Shown here in pieces: positions 1 to 8,351 of a stretch of DNA of 21,353 nucleotides. This stretch comes from Sva-07 sp964651825. Lineage in GTDB: Bacteria; Actinomycetota; Acidimicrobiia; Acidimicrobiales; Ilumatobacteraceae. The notes under the pieces were generated by a model. It ran no database searches. It was not told the origin of the DNA and saw only the letters and a program-made list of their open reading frames with translations. Position 1 is the stretch's first letter. Every line of letters begins with the position of its first letter. The position numbers were made by a program, and so were the translations under genes. The stretch lies in NCBI GenBank assembly GCA_964651825.1, contig CAZYWK010000071.1, forward strand, positions 1-21,353, written 5' to 3'.

Positions 1-103
1 GGCGGTGGCGGGACCGCGCCGGGCGGCGGTGGCGGCGGTGGTGCTGGCGCCGCGCGAGGTGGTGGTGGCGGCGGAGGATCGGGAATGAGGGGGTCGATGC
101 CCA

Positions 104-104
<1 letters not shown>
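1..104 (-). CDS. Start of an unidentified proline-rich protein (partial, cut by window edge)
   Basis: An ATG at 104-102 overlaps the TGA stop of the carboxylase gene by one base (TGATG), the classic arrangement for translational coupling. The frame stays open to the window edge, about 34 codons. It begins MGIDPLIPD and then becomes strongly proline-rich: two runs of seven prolines separated by RAAPA, then GAV and more prolines. Such a segment is probably a disordered N-terminal arm in front of a domain that lies outside the window. The family cannot be named from this piece. Small epsilon subunits of actinobacterial acyl-CoA carboxylases often follow the beta-subunit gene, but nothing visible here resembles one. 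The opposite strand is also open and glycine-rich, so the strand call rests on the stop/start overlap and shared direction. Confidence 0.55.
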
Positions 105-1645
<1,541 letters not shown>

Positions 1646-1699
1646 CGGCGTCGTCACGTTCCGCGACGCTACTTGCTCGCCGCTGACCCTCACAGATCT

Positions 1700-1737
1700 A
1701 CCTGCAACGCTGGGGTCAGGCACCAAACGTTGCAGGT
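1700..1737. repeat. 38-bp palindromic repeat, copy 1
   Basis: Perfect 10-bp inverted arms, ACCTGCAACG (1700-1709) and CGTTGCAGGT (1728-1737), enclose an 18-base loop containing GGGGTCAGGCACC. A second copy at 3011-3048 differs at only two loop positions. This copy lies between the divergent carboxylase and ligase genes. It looks like a small REP-type intergenic palindrome; a regulatory role is not excluded. Confidence 0.8.
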
Positions 1738-1820
1738 GGCGGCCTCATCACCCGTCCGATCACCCAGGCGCACCCGGTGGTGGTGCTCATCCATCGAGGC
1801 AGATCGACGAGACTGGTGAG

Positions 1821-2948
1821 GTGGCCGACCAGTCCGACCCCGCCGATGCCGTCGACCCGCCCGCGGACGCGCCGTTCGGGCTGCCGCTCCAGCCGCCGAT
1901 CGAGCCGATGCTGGCCAAGCTCGCCCGTTCGATCCCCGAGGGCGACGGCTGGCTGTACGAGCCGAAGTGGGACGGCTTCCGCTGCGTCGTCTTCCGCGAG
2001 GGTGACCGCATCGAGCTGTTCAGCCGCAAGCTCCGCCCGCTCACCCGGTACTTCCCCGAGCTGCTCGATCCGCTCCGGGAGGCGCTTCCCACCCGGTGCA
2101 TCGTCGACGGAGAGATCGTCGTCGCCGACGCGAACGGCCACGGCCTCGACTTCGACGCCCTCTTGCAGCGCATCCACCCGGCCAAGTCGCGCATCGACCG
2201 CCTCGCTGCCGAGACCCCCGCCGCGTTCGTCGCCTTCGACGTGCTCTCCGACGGTGACCGGGCGCTGCTCGACGAGCCGATGTCAGCCCGCCGAGCGCTG
2301 CTCGAATCGCTCGTGGTGCCGAATGCCACGGTGCACCTCACGCCCGCCAGTACCTCGCGGGAGATGGCCGACGAGTGGTTCGGCCGTTTCGAGGGCGCCG
2401 GCCTCGACGGCGTGATCGCCAAGCCGCTCGCCGGCATCTACGAGCCGGGCAAGCGCACACTTGTGAAGGTCAAGCACGAGCGCACGGCCGAGTGCGCGGT
2501 CGCCGGGTATCGCATCCACAAGGACGGCAATGGGGTCGGGTCGCTGCTGCTCGGCCTGTTCGACGAGCACGGCGACATGCACTCGGTCGGCGTGGCGGCC
2601 GCGTTCAGCGTCGCCCGCCGCGCCGAGCTCCTGGCCGAACTCGAACCGCGCACGCACGACGCCCTGGAGGGCCACCCCTGGCGGGAGTGGGCGGAATGGG
2701 ACGGCGGCGGCGCGTCCAGGGCCGCCACGGCGGGCAGCCGGTGGAACGCGGGCAAGGACCTGTCGTTCGTGCCGATCCGCATGGGCCTGGTGGCCGAGGT
2801 GACGTTCGGTCAGCTCGAGAACCGGCGGTTCCGCCACGGCGTGAAGTTCCTCCGCTGGCGCCCCGACCGCACCCCCGAGAGCTGCCGATACGACCAGCTC
2901 GACGTCGCCGACCCCGTCGACGTGCAGGACTTGTTCGGCCTCACGTGA
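1821..2948 (+). CDS. ligC: ATP-dependent DNA ligase, LigC type
   Basis: The 375-residue protein has the adenylation (about 25-220) and OB-fold (about 225-355) domains of the mycobacterial LigC family, which seals nicks with ATP and is linked to accessory repair rather than replication. The motif I nucleophile is Lys49 in EPKWDGFR (47-54). Other motifs visible are DGEIVV (96-101), FVAFDVL (136-142), motif IV EGAGLDGVIAKPL (191-203), motif V KVKHERTA (216-223), and the OB-fold end FRHGVKFLRWRPDR (337-350). No nuclease or primase domain is fused, so it is not LigD. The GTG at 1821 follows a GGTGAG directly; the first 25 residues are acidic and proline-rich, and family conservation starts at about residue 25, so an ATG at 1908 is an alternative. 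The stop codon lies inside the first unit of a tandem repeat. No Ku gene is adjacent. Confidence 0.93.
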   Translation: MADQSDPADAVDPPADAPFGLPLQPPIEPMLAKLARSIPEGDGWLYEPKWDGFRCVVFREGDRIELFSRKLRPLTRYFPELLDPLREALPTRCIVDGEIVVADANGHGLDFDALLQRIHPAKSRIDRLAAETPAAFVAFDVLSDGDRALLDEPMSARRALLESLVVPNATVHLTPASTSREMADEWFGRFEGAGLDGVIAKPLAGIYEPGKRTLVKVKHERTAECAVAGYRIHKDGNGVGSLLLGLFDEHGDMHSVGVAAAFSVARRAELLAELEPRTHDALEGHPWREWAEWDGGGASRAATAGSRWNAGKDLSFVPIRMGLVAEVTFGQLENRRFRHGVKFLRWRPDRTPESCRYDQLDVADPVDVQDLFGLT

Positions 2949-3002
2949 TGCCCACGTGATGCGGACGTGATGCCGACGTGATGCCCACGTGATGCCCACG
3001 TG
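2942..3002. repeat. Tandem array of an 11-bp unit (CACGTGATGCC)
   Basis: Five full 11-bp units run from 2942 to 2996, followed by a partial sixth (CACGTG) to 3002. Units 1, 2 and 5 begin CACGTG; units 3 and 4 begin GACGTG; unit 2 ends in G instead of C. The ligC stop TGA (2946-2948) is part of the first unit, and each complete unit carries another TGA. The 11-bp period is close to one helical turn. It may be a slippage-prone simple repeat or an array of binding sites. Confidence 0.9.
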
Positions 3003-3010
3003 TCCGTCGC

Positions 3011-3048
3011 ACCTGCAACGCTGGGGTCAGGCACCGAGCGTTGCAGGT
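3011..3048. repeat. 38-bp palindromic repeat, copy 2
   Basis: The arms ACCTGCAACG (3011-3020) and CGTTGCAGGT (3039-3048) are identical to those at 1700-1737. The loop again contains GGGGTCAGGCACC and differs only in its last three bases (GAG here, AAA in copy 1). Its last base is the first base of the copC-copD stop codon complement (TCA, 3048-3050). It sits between convergent genes, so its hairpin could act as a two-way terminator, though no T-tract follows. Confidence 0.8.
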
Positions 3049-4907
3049 CAGCCGGTGGTCGTGGGCTGGGGGACGGTGGTGACGACGACGGGGGGGATGG
3101 TGATGACGGTGGTGGGCGCCGAGCCGTCGGCGTTGCGGATCACGAACGTCTGCGGGTCGGTGTTCACCACGAGCGAGCCGACCACGGCGTTGACCTGCAC
3201 GAGCCAGGTGCCCGGCACGGTGAGCGGGATGCCGTCGGCCGCCGGCCGCACCGCCACACCGGCGCCCGTGAGCGGCACCGGCTGCTCGATCGTGCCGATC
3301 TGATCGTTGGGCGGAGCGGTGAACACGACCACGAGACCCGAGAGCCCGGACTCGGGTGCGTCGACGTCGACCTCGAGCCCGGCGAGCCCCGGCGTGTCCT
3401 GGGTGAGCTTGACGGTCACGTCGAGGTCGGCCTCGGCGACGACGAAGCGCTGCTCGATCACGTAGGAGATCGACGACGTGGCATCGGCGTTCGGCGGGGT
3501 GAGCGCGAGCATCCAGGCGCTCAATGCGACCGCGAGGATGCCGATGACCGCCTCGATCCCGAACGCCCGCCGCAACCGGTCGGCCATCGGCACCGTCATC
3601 TCGTCGGCCCGGGCGAGCCGATCGTTGACCAGCTGGCGGGCCTTGATGGCGATGAACAGCATGATCGCGACAGCGACGGTCTTGAGCAGCAGCACGCGAC
3701 CGTGGCTCGAACCGAACAGGTCGCCGCCATCGAGCCGCACGGTCTGGATCAGGCCGGTGACGACCGTGACGATGATCGCCAGGTTGGAGATGCGGCAGAA
3801 GCCGCGCACGGCGTGCACGAGGTCTTCCTCGCCCGGGCCCGCGAGCACCACCCGCGCCAGCAGGACGACGCCACCGATCCAGATCGCCATCGCCAGCGCG
3901 TGGAGGATCCCGGTGGCGATCCCGATCAGCGCGAGGTCGCCACCGGTGCGGCTGAACCCGATGGTGACCACGGCGAGCGCCGGGATGCCGAGGCCGGCCA
4001 TCTGCGTGGTCGGATCGATCACACGGTCGGGACGGAACGCGACCCATCCGGATCCGAGCACGAGGATCAGGCGGGCGATGGCCGCGATGCCGGGCGCACC
4101 GGCATCGAACAGATCCATCCAGTTCGTCGGGTTGAAGCCGCTTCCGAACGAGGTGTTCGTCGCCGCGGCGGTCGCGGCGGCGACGTAGAGCACGGTCCCG
4201 ACGACGGCGACGATCCAGATGGTGCGGATGAAGCGCACCGCGACGAGATATTCGACTCCCTCGGGCCAGGCGGCAGCGATGGTGACGAGCGAACCGAACA
4301 ACACGGCCACGCCGAGCACGGAGATGAGCCGGCCGAGCCACAGCGGCCCCTGGCCGGTCTCGGCCTCGGTCGGATCGACGACCTCGGTGGCGCCGGAGGC
4401 TCCGGTCGCGTTCGGGTCGACGGGCTGCGTCGTCGCCAACGTCGTGGTCGGGGTGCTTCCCGCGGCGGCTTCCGGCGTGGTGGTCGCGACCGGGTCGCTC
4501 GACACGTTGAAGGTGATGTTGCCCGTGCCGTTCGGTTCGCTGTCGGCGTCGCTCACGAGCCATCGGGCGACGCAGGTGCCCTTGGGCAGCGGGTTCGGGA
4601 CCGGCACGGTGAGCGACATCTTGTCGTCGCCGACCTCGGCCCGCCCGAGCGTGACCACCTCGGTGTTGCACTCGATCGTCACGGTGTTGGTGTCGCCGAG
4701 CTCCTCGGAGAACACGATCGAGATCTGCGTGGGCGAGGCGGCGATCGTCGAGCCGTCGGCTGGGTCCGAGCTCACGACCGTGGCATCGGCGTGTGCTGCG
4801 CCGGAACCGAACAGCGACCCGAACAGCACGATGCCGAGCGCGGCCGCGGCGAGCATGCTCGGCCGGCGGTCACGGCGGCGGACGGGGCGCGGAGTGGGGT
4901 CGTTCAC
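3048..4907 (-). CDS. CopC-CopD fusion protein (copper resistance/uptake type) with extra C-terminal domain
   Basis: This 619-residue protein has a signal sequence (hydrophobic about 18-38) ending in AAHA. A CopC-like domain (39-137) follows, starting at His39 as in mature CopC. A Thr/Pro-rich linker (138-188) leads to a multi-helix CopD-like domain (about 188-470) with HALAMAIWIGGV at 336-347. An extracytoplasmic beta-rich domain (about 478-592) and a Thr/Pro/Val-rich tail complete it. CopC/CopD families bind copper outside the membrane and are associated with moving it inward. The usual CopC DGH ligand motif reads DADSEP (120-125), so the second His is missing. Two cysteines (80, 112) lie in the CopC domain. 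The start is a GTG at 4907 without a clear ribosome site. The lipoprotein gene upstream is 75 bp away on the same strand and may share a transcript. Copper transport is inferred from the family. Confidence 0.85.
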   Translation of the reverse strand: MNDPTPRPVRRRDRRPSMLAAAALGIVLFGSLFGSGAAHADATVVSSDPADGSTIAASPTQISIVFSEELGDTNTVTIECNTEVVTLGRAEVGDDKMSLTVPVPNPLPKGTCVARWLVSDADSEPNGTGNITFNVSSDPVATTTPEAAAGSTPTTTLATTQPVDPNATGASGATEVVDPTEAETGQGPLWLGRLISVLGVAVLFGSLVTIAAAWPEGVEYLVAVRFIRTIWIVAVVGTVLYVAAATAAATNTSFGSGFNPTNWMDLFDAGAPGIAAIARLILVLGSGWVAFRPDRVIDPTTQMAGLGIPALAVVTIGFSRTGGDLALIGIATGILHALAMAIWIGGVVLLARVVLAGPGEEDLVHAVRGFCRISNLAIIVTVVTGLIQTVRLDGGDLFGSSHGRVLLLKTVAVAIMLFIAIKARQLVNDRLARADEMTVPMADRLRRAFGIEAVIGILAVALSAWMLALTPPNADATSSISYVIEQRFVVAEADLDVTVKLTQDTPGLAGLEVDVDAPESGLSGLVVVFTAPPNDQIGTIEQPVPLTGAGVAVRPAADGIPLTVPGTWLVQVNAVVGSLVVNTDPQTFVIRNADGSAPTTVITIPPVVVTTVPQPTTTG

Positions 4908-4982
4908 GGTCGGCCAGAGGCTAGTGGGCAGGGGTTCGATCGTACGGGAGCCCCGTCGCCGAGGTGTCGCGCCGGCGGCGGG

Positions 4983-5423
4983 TCAGCCGGCGGTCCGGGC
5001 GCACCGTGGAGCGCCCATCTCGACGACGAGATCGCTCCGGCCGAGGTTCAACTGGGCGATCGTGGTCGTGAGCTCGGTGATCGTGGCGGTGCCGGTCGCC
5101 CCGGTCGCCGCGGCGAGGTCGTTCCAGGCGGATGCCTGCTCTTCGTCGTTGCGGATGAGCGCGCGGTGGTCGGCATCGAGCTCGTCGGGTGGCTCGATGT
5201 CGCGGAGCCGCTCGGCCTCGTCAGCCCACGCTTGGCCGGCCTGAGTGGCGAAGGCGGCGGCGCCGATCTCATCGGGCGAGGCGATGGCATCGATCGTCGC
5301 CGCCGTGACAGCACATGCCGCCTCGAGCTCGGTCACGAAGTCCTCGACGGTCGGCGCGGGACTCCCGTCGGACGAACAGGCGCCGAGCAGTGCGACGGCG
5401 AGGATCGTGGCGGCCAGTCGCAT
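4983..5423 (-). CDS. Small secreted lipoprotein of unknown function
   Basis: The 146-residue product starts with a short lipoprotein signal peptide and a good lipobox, LLGAC, with the lipidated cysteine at residue 16, followed by SSDGSPAP. The mature part is Ala/Glu/Asp-rich and probably helical, with two more cysteines (about residue 37 and near the C-terminus) that could form a disulfide. It resembles the many small actinobacterial lipoproteins of 130-200 residues that have no assigned role. It lies 63 bp from the divergent dnaX start and 75 bp upstream of the copC-copD gene on the same strand, so an operon with that gene is plausible. A copper-binding role would be speculation: no His- or Met-rich motif is visible. 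Confidence 0.8.
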   Translation of the reverse strand: MRLAATILAVALLGACSSDGSPAPTVEDFVTELEAACAVTAATIDAIASPDEIGAAAFATQAGQAWADEAERLRDIEPPDELDADHRALIRNDEEQASAWNDLAAATGATGTATITELTTTIAQLNLGRSDLVVEMGAPRCARTAG

Positions 5424-5486
5424 GGCGCAACTGTACGGACGTGCGACCCGCCATCGCCGTCGCATCCCATCGCTATCGTGGCCGCG

Positions 5487-7418
5487 ATGGCCAACCAGTC
5501 GCTGTACCGCCGCTATCGGCCCCGCCGATTCAGCGAGGTGAAGGGTCAGGACCACGTCGTGCGTGCCCTGCGCACCGCGGTCGCGGAAGGCCGCGAGGGT
5601 CAGGCCTACCTGTTCTCCGGGCCCCGCGGCACCGGCAAGACCACCTCGGCCCGGATCCTCGCCAAGGTGCTCAACTGCGAGAACCCGGTCGACGGTGAAC
5701 CGTGTTGCGCCTGCGAATCGTGCCTGGCGGTCGAGCGGGGCACGAGCTACGACGTCCACGAGCTCGACGCGGCGAGCAACAACGGCGTCGAGGCGATGCG
5801 TGATCTGATCGAGAAGGCGTCGCTCGGCACGCCGGGCCGCCACAAGGTGTACATCCTCGACGAGGTCCACATGCTCTCCAAGGCGGCCGAGGCCGCGCTG
5901 TTGAAGACGTTGGAGGAGCCGCCACCGCATGTCGTGTTCGTCCTGGCCACGACCGATCCGCAGAAGATGTCCGACACGATCCGGAGCCGCACGCAGCACC
6001 TGCAGTTCCACCTCCTGGCGCCGGACACGCTGAACGAGCACGTGCGATGGGTCGCCGACGACGCCGGGCTGGAGGTGAGCGATGCGGCCATCGAGCAGGT
6101 GCTCCGCCAGGGGGCGGGCTCGGCCCGCGACGCGCTGTCGGCGCTCGAGTTGCTCGCCAGCATCGGCGACGAGGGCATCGACTCGGTGGTGCTCGACGAG
6201 TTCGTCGAGGCCATGATCGACCGCGATCCCGGCCGGGCGCTCACCATGGTCGCTCATGCCATCGCCGTCGGCCGCGATGCGCGCACCCTGACCGGCGAGC
6301 TGATCGGCTTCCTGCGCAACGGTTTCCTGTGCCTGATGGCCCCGGAGCTGGCTCAGGTGTCCGGCACCAACCTCGACGCGCTCACCGACCTCGCGAGCCG
6401 GCTCGGCGCACCCGGGCTGGTCCGTGGCATCGAAACCCTCGGCGCGGCGTTGAGCGAGATGCGCCATGCCCCCGACCCACGGGTGCTCCTCGACGTCGCG
6501 GTGGTCCAGCTCACCGCTGATTCGGTCGCCCCCGACCTGGGCGCGCTGCTCACCCGCCTCCACCGGGTCGAGGAACAGCTCGCCTCGGGCACCGTGCCCG
6601 CCTCGGCTCCGGCGCCTGCCTCCCCGGCGACCGCTGCTGGCGCCCCGCACGTCGACGCGTCCACCGGTCGCGCCGCGCTCGGTGGTCGCGCCCGCCCGGC
6701 ATCCGCGGAACCAGTGGTCGCCGAGCAGCTGCCCGCCGAGCGGCCGCCGTCCGCCGAGCAGCCGGTCACCGCACCGGCGCCCACCGCACCAGCGGTCGCC
6801 GAGCCGCCCGCGCAGGAGGTGGCAGCGCCCGAGGTGGCCGATCCGCCGCCCGCGAACGCCGCGTCGAGTGGGCTCACCGCCGAGCTCTGGGAGCAGTCGG
6901 TCCGCCCGGCCCTGCGAGGTATGGCGAAGGCGATCTACGCGCCGGCGTCGTTCGTCGGCTCGGACAGCTCGAGCGTCACGTTCTCGCTGCCCAACCCGGC
7001 CCACCGCGACAAGTGTGAACAGCACCGGGCCACGGTGGAGGCCGCGATCCAGGCTGCCATCGGCGCACCGGTGTCGGTGACGCTGCTGGTGGAGGGCCTG
7101 GTCGAGGGCTCCGCCGGCTCGCCGGCACCGCTGAACGAACCGGCCCCGGCCCCGGCGTCACGGTCGGCGCCGCCGGTCGCACCGGCCGCTCCGATCGACG
7201 ACGCGCCGGTCGACGACGCCGCGGTCGAAGCGAAGCCACCGCCCGTCGGGGCTGTCGTGTCGATGCCGGAGCCTCCCGCCCCGATCGACGATCCGATCGA
7301 CGACGAGGACGTCGACCTCGACGATCTCGTCGATGCCCCGCCCGAGTCGGTCAAGTCGCCGATCGAACGGCTCGCCGATGCCTTTCCCGGCTCCGAGCTG
7401 ATCGACGAGCGGCCCTGA
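5487..7418 (+). CDS. dnaX: DNA polymerase III subunit gamma/tau
   Basis: This 643-residue protein is the clamp-loader ATPase that loads the beta clamp at the replication fork. It begins with the family opening SLYRRYRPRRF. It then has Walker A GPRGTGKT (45-52), a zinc module with Cys64, 73, 76 and 79, Walker B VYILDEVHML (121-130) and the SRT arginine-finger motif (167-169). The clamp-loader domain III ends near residue 360. A Pro/Ala-rich linker (about 365-460) leads to a compact tau-type region (about 462-536). A second linker and a very acidic stretch (about 570-615) precede a short conserved-looking C-terminus. ATG 5487 matches family starts; a GTG three codons upstream is possible. I saw no obvious slippery sequence for a short gamma form. 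It is followed after one base by recR. Confidence 0.96.
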   Translation: MANQSLYRRYRPRRFSEVKGQDHVVRALRTAVAEGREGQAYLFSGPRGTGKTTSARILAKVLNCENPVDGEPCCACESCLAVERGTSYDVHELDAASNNGVEAMRDLIEKASLGTPGRHKVYILDEVHMLSKAAEAALLKTLEEPPPHVVFVLATTDPQKMSDTIRSRTQHLQFHLLAPDTLNEHVRWVADDAGLEVSDAAIEQVLRQGAGSARDALSALELLASIGDEGIDSVVLDEFVEAMIDRDPGRALTMVAHAIAVGRDARTLTGELIGFLRNGFLCLMAPELAQVSGTNLDALTDLASRLGAPGLVRGIETLGAALSEMRHAPDPRVLLDVAVVQLTADSVAPDLGALLTRLHRVEEQLASGTVPASAPAPASPATAAGAPHVDASTGRAALGGRARPASAEPVVAEQLPAERPPSAEQPVTAPAPTAPAVAEPPAQEVAAPEVADPPPANAASSGLTAELWEQSVRPALRGMAKAIYAPASFVGSDSSSVTFSLPNPAHRDKCEQHRATVEAAIQAAIGAPVSVTLLVEGLVEGSAGSPAPLNEPAPAPASRSAPPVAPAAPIDDAPVDDAAVEAKPPPVGAVVSMPEPPAPIDDPIDDEDVDLDDLVDAPPESVKSPIERLADAFPGSELIDERP

Positions 7419-7419
7419 C

Positions 7420-8025
7420 GTGGCGAGTACGTACACCGCGCCGGTCCAGACGCTGATCGACGAGCTCGGTCGGTTGCCAGGGATCGGGCCGAAGTCCGCC
7501 CAGCGCATCGCCTTCCACCTCCTCAAGGTGCCGACCGACGACGTCGCCCGGCTGGCGCACGCGCTCACCGACGCCAAGGCGCGGGTGCGCTTCTGCGAGC
7601 GATGCTTCAACGTCGCCGAGGCCGAGCTCTGCCCGATCTGCAGCGACGACGGGCGCGATCGGACCGTGGTCTGCGTGGTCGAGGAGTCGCGCGACATCGT
7701 CGCCCTCGAGCGCACGGGCGAGTTCCGCGGCCGCTACCACGTGTTGCTCGGAGCGATGAGCCCGCTCGAAGGGATCGGGCCCGAGCAGCTGAAGATCCGT
7801 GAGCTCCTGACGCGCATCGAGCCAGAGGGGATCACCGAGATCATCCTCTGCACGAACCCGAACACCGAGGGCGAGGTGACCGCGATGTACCTCGCCCGGC
7901 TGTTGAAGCCGCTCGGGCTCACCGTCACCCGCATCGCCAGCGGCCTCCCCGTTGGTGGCGACCTCGAATACGCCGACGAGTTGACGCTCGGCCGTGCCCT
8001 CGAAGGCCGCCGCCCCGTCGACTGA
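7420..8025 (+). CDS. recR: Recombination protein RecR
   Basis: The 201-residue protein has the usual RecR length and order: an N-terminal helix-hairpin-helix (RLPGIGPKSAQRIAFHLL, 18-35), a four-cysteine zinc finger (Cys59, 62, 71, 74), and a Toprim domain from about residue 82 with VCVVEES and the segment ending GIGPEQL. RecR acts with RecO, and RecF at gaps, to load RecA onto SSB-coated single-stranded DNA. The GTG start is one base after the dnaX stop, so translation is almost certainly coupled. In many bacteria the order is dnaX-ybaB-recR; here ybaB/ebfC is absent from the junction. The gene is convergent with the thiolase gene across a 326-bp intergenic region. Confidence 0.96.
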   Translation: MASTYTAPVQTLIDELGRLPGIGPKSAQRIAFHLLKVPTDDVARLAHALTDAKARVRFCERCFNVAEAELCPICSDDGRDRTVVCVVEESRDIVALERTGEFRGRYHVLLGAMSPLEGIGPEQLKIRELLTRIEPEGITEIILCTNPNTEGEVTAMYLARLLKPLGLTVTRIASGLPVGGDLEYADELTLGRALEGRRPVD

Positions 8026-8073
8026 GCCGGGCGACGGACCCCCGGACAACGGTGGGCACCGGGAAATCAACGG

Positions 8074-8147
8074 AAAAATTAACTGAGGCGCCACCTTCAC
8101 GAATCGGTAGCGGGCGGACGGGCCGATTCGTGTCAGTGGCGCCTCAG
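8074..8147 (-). terminator. Strong intrinsic terminator, minus strand
   Basis: Outer arms CTGAGGCGCCAC (8083-8094) and GTGGCGCCTCAG (8136-8147) are perfect 12-bp complements. After a 3/3 internal mismatch come perfect 10-bp inner arms CACGAATCGG (8098-8107) and CCGATTCGTG (8123-8132), around a 15-base loop. Read on the minus strand the hairpin is followed at once by TTAATTTTTCCG, a T-tract. It would stop transcripts from the thiolase side and from the candidate promoter at 8223-8251. No T-tract follows on the plus strand. Confidence 0.7.
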
Positions 8148-8216
8148 AGGATGTTGTCCCCCGCCGGAGCGAAGTTCAAACGTTCTGTGACCACAGGTTC
8201 TGTGGGATGTTGTGTT
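8074..8216 (-). ncRNA. Candidate small RNA (about 140 nt) or thiolase 3'-UTR RNA
   Basis: A promoter-like element (TTGACA, 17-bp spacer, TAATGT) predicts a minus-strand start near 8216, and a strong intrinsic terminator ends it near 8074. The predicted RNA has a 5' hairpin (CCACAG-AAC-CUGUGG, 8205-8191), a mostly unpaired middle and the long terminator stem with a C-rich loop. The low-GC start and compact promoter-to-terminator layout are what an independent sRNA looks like. It could instead be processed from, or simply be, the 3' UTR of the thiolase mRNA, whose stop is at 8352. I do not recognise it as 4.5S, 6S, tmRNA or RNase P RNA. A 16-codon GTG frame (8194-8144) ends in the terminator stem. 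No function is assigned. Confidence 0.35.
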
Positions 8217-8222
8217 GCGGTT

Positions 8223-8251
8223 ACATTACGAGAAACACTGTGGTTTGTCAA
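8223..8251 (-). promoter_or_regulatory. Sigma70-type promoter candidate, minus strand
   Basis: On the minus strand TTGACA (8251-8246) is a perfect -35 consensus, followed by a 17-bp spacer and TAATGT (8228-8223) as a -10. In a GC-rich genome such an element is unlikely to be common by chance. It points into the non-coding region towards the terminator, not to an annotated gene. Confidence 0.45.
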
Positions 8252-8351
8252 GTATTCGCAACATTACCGTCCAGATTGCTGACGGACCGTGCTGCTTCGG
8301 CTACCTACGGTAGTGCCACCGCGGTGTGTGCGCAACCTCCCACGAGGAGCG

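Larger units (their letters stand above)
8026..8351. other. 326-bp intergenic region between convergent recR and thiolase genes
   Basis: This is the only gene-free stretch longer than 300 bases, and its base composition is visibly less GC-rich than its surroundings between about 8165 and 8280. It contains a large hairpin with a T-tract on the minus strand (8074-8147) and a small hairpin CCACAG-GTT-CTGTGG (8191-8205). It also has direct repeats of GTTCTGTG (8182, 8197), GGATGTTGT (8149, 8205) and ACATTAC (8223, 8261), and a minus-strand promoter-like pair at 8223-8251. Between 8252 and 8351 I see only short inverted repeats, CTACC-tac-GGTAG (8301-8313) and CACCGCGGTG (8317-8326). No SRP RNA motif or tRNA was recognised. 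Confidence 0.8.

Noticed and set aside
2942..3002. CRISPR array
   Set aside because: The 11-bp units are directly adjacent, with no spacers, and there are no cas genes.
4928..4972. tRNA-like T-loop (GGTTCGATC) upstream of the copC-copD gene
   Set aside because: No cloverleaf, acceptor stem or anticodon arm can be drawn around it.
3000..5486. Open plus-strand frame running in phase into dnaX, suggesting a giant fused protein
   Set aside because: The upstream part is antisense to the CopC-CopD and lipoprotein genes, is very rich in Asp/Arg/Gly/His as expected of a shadow frame in GC-rich DNA, and family conservation begins exactly at the dnaX ATG.
5487..7418. Programmed frameshift making a short gamma form of DnaX
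   Set aside because: I saw no A-rich slippery heptamer with a following stem in the linker-coding region.
8165..8280. Replication origin signals (DnaA boxes) near dnaX-recR
   Set aside because: Repeats of CTGTGG and ACATTAC are present, but none matches TTATCCACA or the actinobacterial TTGTCCACA box.
8026..8351. SRP (4.5S) RNA gene, often found near dnaX
   Set aside because: The conserved apical motif with GGAAG and AGCAGC was not found on either strand in this region.
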